A stretch of DNA of 64,000 nucleotides from Blastococcus aggregatus. GTDB lineage: Bacteria > Actinomycetota > Actinomycetes > Mycobacteriales > Geodermatophilaceae. A model generated the notes under the pieces. It was not told the origin of the DNA. It saw only the letters and a program-made list of their open reading frames with translations, and did no database searches. The stretch lies in contig NZ_OBQI01000002.1 of the NCBI RefSeq assembly GCF_900221005.1, positions 372,001 through 436,000 on the forward strand, given 5' to 3'. Every line of letters starts with the position of its first letter. Position 1 is the stretch's first letter. Position numbers and translations under genes: made by a program. Below are positions 39,700 through 47,695 of the stretch, in pieces.

Positions 39700-40326
39700 T
39701 CACTCCGGTGGCCTCAGCGGCGGGATCGGCTCGGTGTCGCGCCGGGGGGCCGGGGCCTGCGGCGATCGCTCGCTGTCCGGGTTGCCCTCGTCGTCGCCGG
39801 CCGCCGCGCCGCCCCAGTCGGCGCTGAACAGCAGGCCGCTGACCTCCTTGTAGACGTGCTTGGCGTCGGGCATGAAGGTGATGTGCCGCAGCGCCTGGTC
39901 CTGGCCGGCGGACTCGAACCGGAAGCTGCCGTAGCCGAGGATCTGGCCGAAGAAGGTCTCCTCCCAGGTCAGATCGGTGATCCGGCGCAGCGGCAGCAGC
40001 GTCACGGTGCGCACGATGACGCCCGAGGTCAGCAGCACCCGCCGCCTCGTGACGATGAAGTGCCGCATCCACCACTCGCCGACGCGCAGGGCGTAGTAGA
40101 CGAGCGCGCCCAGCACCACGACCAGCCCGACGACGCTGGTCACCGCGTTGTCGGGGTCGAGCAGGAGCAGCCAGCCGCCGAGGGTGAACACCGGCAGGAA
40201 GCGCACCGTGGGCTCGACGAGCACGGCCCAGTGGCGCCGGGTGGCCAGGACGACGTCCTCGCCGGGCAGCAGGTACTTGTCGGCGTCCTTGCCGGCGCGG
40301 GTCGGGAGGACCGGGGGCGCGTTCAC
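39700..40326 (-). CDS. PH-domain (bPH2-like) membrane protein
   Basis: The 208-residue protein has a cytoplasmic N-terminus (LLPGEDVVLATRRHWAVLVEP) and two closely spaced transmembrane helices (about 42-80). A bacterial PH-like module follows (WMRHFIVTRRRVLLTSGVIV, LLPLRRITDLTWEETFFGQI, GYGSFRFESAGQDQAL), with an acidic Pro-rich tail. Function unknown; such proteins often act in membrane or lipid-associated complexes. GTG at 40326, 8 nt after the small membrane gene upstream. Confidence 0.8.
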   Translation of the reverse strand: MNAPPVLPTRAGKDADKYLLPGEDVVLATRRHWAVLVEPTVRFLPVFTLGGWLLLLDPDNAVTSVVGLVVVLGALVYYALRVGEWWMRHFIVTRRRVLLTSGVIVRTVTLLPLRRITDLTWEETFFGQILGYGSFRFESAGQDQALRHITFMPDAKHVYKEVSGLLFSADWGGAAAGDDEGNPDSERSPQAPAPRRDTEPIPPLRPPE

Positions 40327-40334
40327 GCCTGGCC

Positions 40335-40493
40335 TCAGGTGAGCGAGCCGACGAACTCGGAGAGGGACGTCGCGGCGTCCCCGAGGGCGTTGCCGGCGTT
40401 GCGGACCATCTCCGCGGAGCCTTCCGGGTTCTGGATGACGTACCAGACCACGAAGGCGACCAGGAGCCAGGTGAGGACCTTCTTCAGGTTCAC
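40335..40493 (-). CDS. Small single-pass membrane protein, 52 aa
   Basis: GTG at 40493 follows GGAGG by 5 nt. The peptide MNLKKVLTWLLVAFVVWYVI gives one transmembrane helix after two lysines. The remaining 30 residues are polar and helical (EMVRNAGNALGDAATSLSEF). It forms an operon with the PH-domain gene. No function is known; the paired genes suggest a small subunit. Confidence 0.72.
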   Translation of the reverse strand: MNLKKVLTWLLVAFVVWYVIQNPEGSAEMVRNAGNALGDAATSLSEFVGSLT

Positions 40494-40666
40494 CGCCACC
40501 TCCGAGGGGGCTCGAACGGGCAGGCCGGAAGGAGCTCCGGTCTGCGTGGGAAGACCCGCCGGACATGCGGCGGACGCGTTCGTCCCATGGGTAACACAGA
40601 CCTCACGGGCACCGGTCGCGACGCGCCGATCATGAACCGAGGCGGCCCGGTCCGGCCGGCCGCGCG

Positions 40667-41290
40667 TCAGGTCCCCGGCAGGAGGTGCTCGCTGGGCGGG
40701 CCCAGCGGGAGGTCGGGGTAGATGCGTTCGCGCAGGTCGAGCAGCCGCGGCTCCTCCGCCAGCAACCACGCAGCGTTCATCGGCCAGGTGACCAGCCACA
40801 GCCAGACCCCGTAGGCCTCGCCCACGAAGGCGGCACGGTCGTCGGTGGTGGGGACGGCCCACAGCGGGGCCCGCTGGCCGGCTGCCTGCACGGCAACCGA
40901 CGACGGTCCGGAGATGACGTCCCCCGGGTCGAGCCCCGGCAGCCCGGCGTAGCCGCAGCCCACCCCGGTCCCCGGTTCCTCGGCGACGAGCACCAGTTCG
41001 GCGGAGCCGCCCAGCGGAGCGGGACCGGCGGTGTCGACGACGATCGCGCGGGCGCCCGGTTCACCGCCCCACGCCAGCCCGGTCACCGACCAGCCGGCGG
41101 GCATCGGATCGGGCACCCAGGCGGGCACCCGTGCGTCCGCGGTGACGGCGGCGATGGCGTCGTGCGCCACCAGCACGGTGTGGTGCAGCGGCGTGACGGC
41201 GCCGTGCAGATGGCACCAGGCCTGCGCGCTGGCCCCAGGCCGGACCTTCAACGGCTCGCCGCAGCGGGGGCAGACCGGCGAGACGCTCAT
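40667..41290 (-). CDS. DUF6758-family protein with N-terminal zinc knuckle
   Basis: The 207-residue protein begins with a CxxC zinc-ribbon half ([20 protein letters not shown]) and continues through the conserved [14 protein letters not shown]-like region and [22 protein letters not shown]. The C-terminus has [17 protein letters not shown]. This family is conserved with the PHP and MpaB genes in actinobacteria; function unknown. ATG at 41290. Confidence 0.78.
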   Translation of the reverse strand: MSVSPVCPRCGEPLKVRPGASAQAWCHLHGAVTPLHHTVLVAHDAIAAVTADARVPAWVPDPMPAGWSVTGLAWGGEPGARAIVVDTAGPAPLGGSAELVLVAEEPGTGVGCGYAGLPGLDPGDVISGPSSVAVQAAGQRAPLWAVPTTDDRAAFVGEAYGVWLWLVTWPMNAAWLLAEEPRLLDLRERIYPDLPLGPPSEHLLPGT

Positions 41291-41344
41291 CGGGCATAAC
41301 CGTCCTGTGACCGGCGGCAATCGTCAAGCGCGGGAGCAGCCCCG

Positions 41345-41350
41345 TAGCGT
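41345..41350 (+). promoter_or_regulatory. -10 box (TAGCGT) of a probably leaderless NUDIX gene
   Basis: TAGCGT ends 7 nt before the ATG at 41358; no Shine-Dalgarno is present. The spacing matches other leaderless starts in this window. Confidence 0.5.
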
Positions 41351-41357
41351 GCCGGTC

Positions 41358-41780
41358 ATGCCTGCGGATCTCCCGGTGGTGCCGTGCGTGGGTGCGGTCG
41401 TCGTGGACGACGCGGGGCGGCTGCTGCTGATCCAGCGCGGCCACGCCCCGTCGGCCGGGCTCTGGTCGGTCCCCGGTGGGCGCGTCGAGCCGGGCGAGAC
41501 GCTCCCGGAGGCGGTCGTGCGGGAGGTGCGGGAGGAGACCGGCCTGGACGTCCGGCCGGGCGCCGTCGTGGGCCGGCTCTCGATCCCCGGGGACGGCGTC
41601 GTCTACGAGGTGACCGACTTCGTGTGCACGCTGCTCGGACCCCCGGCGGAGCCGGTGGCCGGGGACGACGCGGCGGACGTGCAGTTCGCCGACGCCGCCA
41701 CCCTGGACCGGCTGCCGTGCACGCCGCGCCTGCTGGAGACGCTGCGCGCGTGGGGCGCGCTGCCGGCCAGAGGTTCCTGA
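41358..41780 (+). CDS. NUDIX hydrolase (MutT/ADP-ribose pyrophosphatase-like)
   Basis: The 140-residue protein has the complete NUDIX box [24 protein letters not shown] (about 41-63), preceded by [18 protein letters not shown]. It should cleave a nucleoside diphosphate linked to another moiety; the substrate cannot be assigned. ATG at 41358. Confidence 0.88.
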   Translation: MPADLPVVPCVGAVVVDDAGRLLLIQRGHAPSAGLWSVPGGRVEPGETLPEAVVREVREETGLDVRPGAVVGRLSIPGDGVVYEVTDFVCTLLGPPAEPVAGDDAADVQFADAATLDRLPCTPRLLETLRAWGALPARGS

Positions 41781-41807
41781 CCGCCGGCCGGCTGCGCGCC
41801 CGGGAGC

Positions 41808-42317
41808 TCAGCCGCGCGGGATCGGGGTCGGGCGGCCGGGCTGCTCGCCGCCCCGGGCCTCGCCGTAGGAGCGCTTGGGCACCATGACCTTGCGGCGGAA
41901 GATGCAGACGATCGTGCCGTCCTGCTTGTAGCCGATGGTCTCGACGTAGACGACGCCGCGGTCGTCCTTGGACTTGGACTCGGTCTTGTCGAGGACCGTC
42001 GTCTCGCCGTAGATCGTGTCGCCGTGGAACGTCGGGGCGACGTGCCGCAGCGACTCGACCTCGAGGTTGGCGATGGCCTTGCCCGAGACGTCGGCGACGC
42101 TCATGCCGAGCAGCAGCGAGTAGATGTAGTTGCCGACGACGACGTTCTTGCCGAACTCGGTCGTGTTCTCCGCGAAGTTCACGTCCATGTGCAGCGGGTG
42201 GTGGTTCATCGTGATGAGGCAGAAGAGGTGGTCGTCGTACTCGGTGACGGTCTTCCCGGGCCAGTGCTTGTAGACCGCCCCGACCTCGAACTCCTCGTAG
42301 TACCGACCGAACTGCAT
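41808..42317 (-). CDS. MaoC-family hot-dog dehydratase
   Basis: The 169-residue protein has the MaoC hydratase motif around DDHLFCLITMNHHPLHMDVN (catalytic Asp and His), then FGKNVVVGNYIYSLLLGMSV and the typical EVESLRHVAPTFHGDTIYGE core. It resembles the mesaconyl-CoA/2-methylfumaryl-CoA hydratase branch; the exact acyl-CoA is uncertain. ATG at 42317; TAGGAT upstream on the minus strand can be its -10. Pro/Gly-rich C-terminal tail. Confidence 0.85.
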   Translation of the reverse strand: MQFGRYYEEFEVGAVYKHWPGKTVTEYDDHLFCLITMNHHPLHMDVNFAENTTEFGKNVVVGNYIYSLLLGMSVADVSGKAIANLEVESLRHVAPTFHGDTIYGETTVLDKTESKSKDDRGVVYVETIGYKQDGTIVCIFRRKVMVPKRSYGEARGGEQPGRPTPIPRG

Positions 42318-42424
42318 GGACCGCTCCCGACTCGACGCGCGCGTGGACGGGTCGTGATCCTACGGACGCCCCTCGGCCGCGCACGCCGAGAGCCCCGCGC
42401 GGGCGTCGCCGGGAGCCCGGCCGG

Positions 42425-42718
42425 TCAGAGCAGGGCACCGATCCGGGCGGCCATGTCGGCCTCGTGCTGCTGGTAGGAGCCGGCCACGCTGCTGAGCAGC
42501 CCGCCCATGCCGTTGAGGGCGTCGCTGAGGCTCTGGGCGGAGCGACGCCACTGCTCGTAGAGCTGGGTGAACTGCACCGCCGCCTGGGAGTCGGTCCAGC
42601 CGTCGAGCACGGACGAGTTGATGTTCCCCGACAGGGTGGCCTGGCGAGCGGTGCTCTCCGCGGCCTCGCTGCGGCACTGCCCGGCCATCGACTGCAGCGT
42701 GGCGATGTCGACCTTCAT
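42425..42718 (-). CDS. WXG100/ESAT-6-like protein
   Basis: The 97-residue protein forms a predicted helix-turn-helix hairpin. The turn reads LDGWTDSQAAVQF, so the Trp is kept but the usual Gly of WxG is Asp (WTD). The C-terminal half (QLYEQWRRSAQSLSDALNGM) is a long amphipathic helix. Proteins of this size and shape are secreted by type VII (ESX) systems as dimers. GGAGGAGG lies about 6 nt before the ATG. The divergent neighbour encodes an EccC-type ATPase, the motor that recognises WXG100 proteins. No second WXG100 gene lies next to it. Confidence 0.85.
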   Translation of the reverse strand: MKVDIATLQSMAGQCRSEAAESTARQATLSGNINSSVLDGWTDSQAAVQFTQLYEQWRRSAQSLSDALNGMGGLLSSVAGSYQQHEADMAARIGALL

Positions 42719-42793
42719 GGCGTTTCCTCCTCCGTCCCGGGACCGTCCCGGTCGCGGCGAACGGTAGGTCGGCGAGCTCGCCGACGAGCCCGC

Positions 42794-42821
42794 TCGTCCA
42801 CAACCCGCCCCGTTGTCCACA
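42794..42821. promoter_or_regulatory. Two direct DnaA-box-like sites in the WXG100/EccC divergent region
   Basis: TCGTCCACA (42794-42802) and TTGTCCACA (42813-42821) are in the same orientation, 19 nt apart start to start, in the 154-nt gap between the divergent genes. They match the actinobacterial DnaA-box consensus. They may be DnaA-titrating sites or a regulator's direct repeats. Confidence 0.35.
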
Positions 42822-42872
42822 GACCCGGCCGGCACGGCCCGCCGAGCCCGGCCGAACCGGCACCATGCGCCG

Positions 42873-45800
42873 GTGACCACACCTCCGGCGGGCTCCCGGC
42901 CCCCGCGTACCTCCCGGTGCTGGACGCTGCGTGGCGAGGAGGGCGCTGTCGACGTCGAGGTCGTCGCCGCCGACGACCAGCGGCTGGCCGATGTGCTCCC
43001 GCTGCTGCGGCGGGCCCTGGGCGTGCCGGTCGCCGAGCTGTGGGACGGGTCGTCGCCCCTCGGCGGGGAGACGTCCCTCGGCTCACCGCCCCTGCGGCAC
43101 GGTGCCCTCCTCGGGGTGGCGGGACCGTCCGCACCACCCTCGCCCGACGCCAGCCCCCTGGAGCTGCGGGTGCTCGGTGGACCGGATGCCGGCCGCGGTC
43201 TCCCGCTCGGCCGGGGGCTGCACCTCGTCGGGCGGGACGGGGCGTGCGGCGTCCGCCTCGCCGATCCCGACGTCTCGCGGCAGCACCTGGAGATCCGGGT
43301 CGGCGACGGGGAGGTCGAGGTGCGCGACGTCGGCTCGACCAACGGCAGCCTGCTGGCGGGCGTCCCGCTGGACGACCGGCTCCGGCGGTGGCCGCCGGAG
43401 GCCCGGTTGCGACTGGGCGCCTCGACCCTCGCGATCAGCAGTTCCTCGGAGCCACCGGCGGTGCTCGAACCGACCGCCGGCGGGCGCACCCGGGTCCGAC
43501 CCCCGCACCGGCTGCGCGTGCTGCGCGAGGAGCGGGAGGTGACTCTCCCCCGTCCTCCGGCCGACGCGCCCCGACGCCGGCTGGCGTGGGTCGCCGTCCT
43601 GCTGCCGGCTGTCGGCGGGATCCTGCTGGCCTGGCTCCTGCGCACGCCGACGTTCCTGTTCTTCGCTCTCCTCAGCCCCCTGGTGGCGCTGGGCACGTGG
43701 GCGTCGGAACGGTGGTCCGGACGGCGCAGCAGCAGGCGCGAGCGCGCCGCCTACCGCGAGGAGCTGGCGGCGGCCCACCGGGAGCTGGACGACGCGGTCG
43801 CCGACGACGTCCGGGCCGCCGAGCAGGAACACCCCGACCCGGCGACGATCGCGGCCGCCGTGCGCCGCCGCACCGCCCTGGTCTGGAGCGGTCGCCCGCA
43901 GGCCGGTGGACCGCTGGTGGTCCGGGTCGGGACGGGGCCGGGCCCGGTGCGGGTCACCCGGATCGAGGACGACGGCCGGCGGGAGCGTGCGGTCGCAGAG
44001 CACCTGCCCGTGACGGTGGACCTCGCGGCCACCGGAGGTCTGGCGCTCGTCGGCCCGCGGGCGCAGTCGCTCGGTGTGCTGCGGGCGGTGCTCGCGCAGC
44101 TGGGCGCGCTGCATCCGCCGGACGGCGTGCGCCTGCTCCTGCTGACCTGCCCCGAGCACCTCGCCGACTGGACCTGGGCCCGGTGGCTGCCCCACCTGCC
44201 GGCCGGCGCGGTGCACGTGGTCCCCGATGTCCCGCCCGGTCGGCCCGGGGACGACACGGCCCCGCATGCGTGGGCTGCGGCGGCGTTGGCCGGCACCGCG
44301 GGCCGCCCGCTGGTCGTCGTGGACCGGCGGGTCGACGGGCGGACGGCGGCACTGCTCCGCGCCGCCCGGGGCGCGGGCGTGGCGGTCCTCACCACGGCGG
44401 AGCGGTCCGGCGAGGTCCCCGTCGCGGTCGACGCCACGCTGACCCTCACCGGCGAGACCGCGAGCTCCGCCGTCCTCGCCCAGGACGGCGCCACCGACCG
44501 GACCGCCGTGCTCGTCGACCGGATGGCGGCCGAGCTGGCGGCGGAGCTGTCCCGCGGGCTGGCCGACCTCGTGCCCGCGACCTCGGCGGGCACGCTCCCT
44601 GCCGACGTCCGGCTGCTCGAGCTCCCCGGGTGGGCGATGCGTCCGGACGCCCGGGGCGTCGCCGGAGGTCGGTGGCCGGACGACCGGAACGCCCTGCGCA
44701 CCGCGCTGGGCCGCTCCGTCGACGGGCCGGTGGAGATCGACCTGTGCCGCGACGGGCCGCACGCCCTCGTCGCGGGGACCACCGGATCGGGGAAGTCCGA
44801 ACTGCTGCAGTCACTCATCGCCGGGCTGGCGCTGAACCATCCCCCGGAACGCTGTTCCTTCCTGCTCGTCGACTACAAGGGCGGTGCCGCCTTCGCCGAG
44901 GCGGCCCGGCTGCCGCACACGGTCGGGCTGCTCACCGATCTGGACGGGTCGGCCACCGCGCGCGCCCTCCGGTCCCTGACCGCGGAGCTCTCCCGGCGCG
45001 AGGCCCTCCTGGCCGCGCACGGCGTTCCGGACCTCGCGGCGCTGCCCGCATCCGTCGACCTGGCCCGGCTGGTGATCGTGGTCGACGAGTTCGCCACCCT
45101 CGTCGAGGAGCTGCCCGGATTCATACCCGGTCTGGTCGGCATCGCGCAGCGCGGTCGTTCGCTCGGGATCCACCTCGTGCTGGCGACGCAGCGCCCCGGC
45201 GGGGTCGTCTCCCCCGAGATCCGGGCCAACAGCACGCTGCGCATCTGCCTGCGCACGACGGACGAGTCGGATTCCCGCGACGTCGTGGGCACTCCTGCCG
45301 CGGCCCACCTGCCGGTCCACCTCCCCGGCCGGGCGATCCTGCGGACCGGCAGCGCCGAGCCGCGCGTCCTGCAGGTGGCGCGGGTGGCCCTCCCGGGCCC
45401 GGGTGCGCGGAACGCGGCCGAGGTGCGGCGCTGGTCCTGGCCGTTGGGGAATCCGCCCGCCCGGCGGCCCGCTGCCACCGGCACCACGGACCTGTCCCGA
45501 CTGGTCGAGGCGCTGTCCCGGGCGGCGGAGGTGCGCGGCACGCCGGCCCCGCACAGACCCTGGCAACCACCCCTGCCGGACCTGCTCCCCCCTCAGGACG
45601 TCGACGGCCGCACGGCCGGGCGGTCCGCGGAGGGACCACCCAGCCGACTGACGATCGGCCTGGTCGACCGGCCCGACCGGCAGTCCCGCGAGCCCCTGGA
45701 GCTCGATCTCGCCGACGGAGGTGGAGTGCTGGCCGTGGGCGGTCCGCGCAGCGGCCGGAGCACGCTCCTGCGCACCGTGCTGCGGTCCGCAACGGCCCGG

Positions 45801-47045
45801 CTCGGGCCCGGAGAGCTGCACGTCCACGTGCTCGACGCCGGAGGCGGCGGCCTCTCCGCCGAGGCGGCCGCGCTCTCCCACACCGGCACCGCGGTCGGCG
45901 GCGCCGATGCCTTCCGGACCGTCCGGCTGGTGGACCGGTTGAACCGGGAGATCGACGTGCGACGGGCCACGCCGGCGGCACGACCCGGTCCGCTCCTGCT
46001 CCTCCTCGTGGACGGGCTGGAGGCCGTCGGGTCCCTGCTGGACGAGTCCGAGCCCGGGCGCGGGTCCGATGGACTGCTGCGGTTGCTCCGGGACGGTGCC
46101 GCGGTCGGGCTGACCTGCGTGCTGACCGCGGACCGGGCCGCGCCCGGCGGGCGACTGGCCTCGGCCGCACGGATGCGCCTGCTCCTCCCTCTCCCCGACC
46201 GGGCCGACTACGCCGTCGCCGGGGTGCCGGGCCGATCCGTCCCGGCGTCCCGGCCGCCCGGCCGGGCGCTGCTCGGCGAGGACGCGCGGGAGTGCCAGCT
46301 GGCGTTCCCCGGCCCGCCCGCCCCGCGGATCGACGGCCCCGTCGCCGACGGGGCGCCACCCGTCCGGATCGTCGAGTTGCCGGCCGACCCGGCACTGCCG
46401 CCGGCACCCGGGCCGGTCGCGGCCGCGGACCCCGGGCGGTGGCTCCTGCCGATCGGCCCCGGCGGTGACGACGGGACACCGCTCGAGGTCGACCTGGGCC
46501 GCAGCGGCGGCCTCCTGGTGGTCGGCCCGCCGGGCAGCGGCCGCACGTCCGCGGTCGAGGCATGGGCGCGACGGCTGGCCGACGCGGGGGCGGAGGTCGC
46601 CTGGTTGGCGCCGCCCCGGCCCGGGGGTCCGACCGACGCGCCGGGTGGGTACCTCGATCCGGCCGATGCCCGGGCCGTCGCCGCCTGGGTCGACGGGCTC
46701 GACGGACGCCGCGGGGTACTCGTCGCTGACGACCTCGGCTCCGGACCGGAGTGCGGCGGACTGGCGGGGCTGCCGCCGCTGGGCGCCCGGAGCGGGCTCG
46801 CCCTCCTGGCGGCGGGGAGCCCGGCCCAGCTGATCAGCCACTACCAGGGGCCGGTGGCCGCGCTCCGCCGCGCGCGCACCGGCCTGCTGCTCTGCGCGAG
46901 CCCCGCGGACGCCGAGACGCTCGGCATCCGGCTGCCCCGCCTACCGCTGCCCGCGCGGCCGGGCAGCGGCTGGCTGGTCACGGACGGCCGCGCCGAGCGG
47001 GTCCAGGTCGCCCGGGTTCCGCCCGCGACGGTGCCGGCGGGCTGA
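42873..47045 (+). CDS. FHA-domain EccC-type FtsK/SpoIIIE ATPase of type VII secretion
   Basis: In this 1390-residue protein an N-terminal ubiquitin-like part is followed by an FHA domain (about 95-165: LVGRDGACGVRLADPDVSRQ, VEVRDVGSTNGSL), two transmembrane helices (about 240-285) and three FtsK-like ATPase domains. Domain 1 has an intact Walker A GTTGSGKSELLQ (about 632-643) and Walker B LVIVVDEFATLVEE; domains 2 and 3 have Arg in place of Lys (GPRSGRSTLL, GPPGSGRTSAV). This is the EccC layout, where the first domain hydrolyses ATP and the others bind WXG100 signals. No eccB, eccD, eccE or mycosin is in the window. The GTG at 42873 is preferred; a TTG at 42813 is in frame. Confidence 0.9.
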   Translation: MTTPPAGSRPPRTSRCWTLRGEEGAVDVEVVAADDQRLADVLPLLRRALGVPVAELWDGSSPLGGETSLGSPPLRHGALLGVAGPSAPPSPDASPLELRVLGGPDAGRGLPLGRGLHLVGRDGACGVRLADPDVSRQHLEIRVGDGEVEVRDVGSTNGSLLAGVPLDDRLRRWPPEARLRLGASTLAISSSSEPPAVLEPTAGGRTRVRPPHRLRVLREEREVTLPRPPADAPRRRLAWVAVLLPAVGGILLAWLLRTPTFLFFALLSPLVALGTWASERWSGRRSSRRERAAYREELAAAHRELDDAVADDVRAAEQEHPDPATIAAAVRRRTALVWSGRPQAGGPLVVRVGTGPGPVRVTRIEDDGRRERAVAEHLPVTVDLAATGGLALVGPRAQSLGVLRAVLAQLGALHPPDGVRLLLLTCPEHLADWTWARWLPHLPAGAVHVVPDVPPGRPGDDTAPHAWAAAALAGTAGRPLVVVDRRVDGRTAALLRAARGAGVAVLTTAERSGEVPVAVDATLTLTGETASSAVLAQDGATDRTAVLVDRMAAELAAELSRGLADLVPATSAGTLPADVRLLELPGWAMRPDARGVAGGRWPDDRNALRTALGRSVDGPVEIDLCRDGPHALVAGTTGSGKSELLQSLIAGLALNHPPERCSFLLVDYKGGAAFAEAARLPHTVGLLTDLDGSATARALRSLTAELSRREALLAAHGVPDLAALPASVDLARLVIVVDEFATLVEELPGFIPGLVGIAQRGRSLGIHLVLATQRPGGVVSPEIRANSTLRICLRTTDESDSRDVVGTPAAAHLPVHLPGRAILRTGSAEPRVLQVARVALPGPGARNAAEVRRWSWPLGNPPARRPAATGTTDLSRLVEALSRAAEVRGTPAPHRPWQPPLPDLLPPQDVDGRTAGRSAEGPPSRLTIGLVDRPDRQSREPLELDLADGGGVLAVGGPRSGRSTLLRTVLRSATARLGPGELHVHVLDAGGGGLSAEAAALSHTGTAVGGADAFRTVRLVDRLNREIDVRRATPAARPGPLLLLLVDGLEAVGSLLDESEPGRGSDGLLRLLRDGAAVGLTCVLTADRAAPGGRLASAARMRLLLPLPDRADYAVAGVPGRSVPASRPPGRALLGEDARECQLAFPGPPAPRIDGPVADGAPPVRIVELPADPALPPAPGPVAAADPGRWLLPIGPGGDDGTPLEVDLGRSGGLLVVGPPGSGRTSAVEAWARRLADAGAEVAWLAPPRPGGPTDAPGGYLDPADARAVAAWVDGLDGRRGVLVADDLGSGPECGGLAGLPPLGARSGLALLAAGSPAQLISHYQGPVAALRRARTGLLLCASPADAETLGIRLPRLPLPARPGSGWLVTDGRAERVQVARVPPATVPAG

Positions 47046-47056
47046 CGGTGCGCGCC

Positions 47057-47569
47057 TCAGAGCAGCTCGAGTGCCGCGCCCAGCTCCTGCGTGGCGTACC
47101 AGCCCAGCTCGTGACCCTCCGCCTGGTCGACGACGAACTGCGCGTCCTCGCTGCCCAGGTCGGCCTCGAGGACCACGTTCGTGGCGGCCCGCACGTCCTC
47201 CTCGGCGTCGCTGCCGTCGATGTGGGCGCTGGCGACGTCCCGCATCCGGACGTCGACGCCGATCCGTACCGCGCCGCGCTCCACGTGCGGATCGTCCATC
47301 GGGCTCACCTGGTCGTCCGGCACGTCCGCGGCCAGCACCACCCGGCGCCGGGGAGCGGTCGGGTCGACGTCGAGCAGGCGGAGGCTCGCGCGGGCCGCGG
47401 TCAGCAGCGCCGCGTACTCCAGCTCCTCCTGGTCGGCCTCGGCGTCGCTGCGCTCGTAGAACTCGCGGAGCTGCGGAGTGACCGCGAACGCCGTGTGCGG
47501 GCCGGCCAGCAGCCCCTCGTCCACCAGCGTCCGCAGCACGGTCGTGGTGGCCGGCAGGTACACGCGCAC
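47057..47569 (-). CDS. DUF6912-family protein
   Basis: The 170-residue protein starts MRVYLPATTTVLRTLVDEGL and continues with FAVTPQLREFYERSDAEADQ and RRVVLAADVPDDQVSP, the pattern of a conserved actinobacterial family of unknown function. It is cytoplasmic and acidic. The GTG at 47569 follows AGGAGG at about 8 nt, and TACCGT upstream on the minus strand may be its -10. It converges with the EccC gene. Confidence 0.75.
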   Translation of the reverse strand: MRVYLPATTTVLRTLVDEGLLAGPHTAFAVTPQLREFYERSDAEADQEELEYAALLTAARASLRLLDVDPTAPRRRVVLAADVPDDQVSPMDDPHVERGAVRIGVDVRMRDVASAHIDGSDAEEDVRAATNVVLEADLGSEDAQFVVDQAEGHELGWYATQELGAALELL

Positions 47570-47695
47570 GCCGGATCCCTCCTGTCGACGATGGGAGGAC
47601 GACGGTATCCCGGAGCGTGCGCCGGCAGCCCCGGCGGGCGGTCCACGACGTGGTCCACGACGTGGTCCGGTGGAGTCCGGCTCCGGTCGCGACCG

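Noticed and set aside
42464-46468. A 1334-codon open frame overlapping the EccC gene in another plus-strand frame
   Set aside because: Arg/Pro/Gly-biased translation without domains; the EccC frame has FHA, transmembrane and FtsK motifs.
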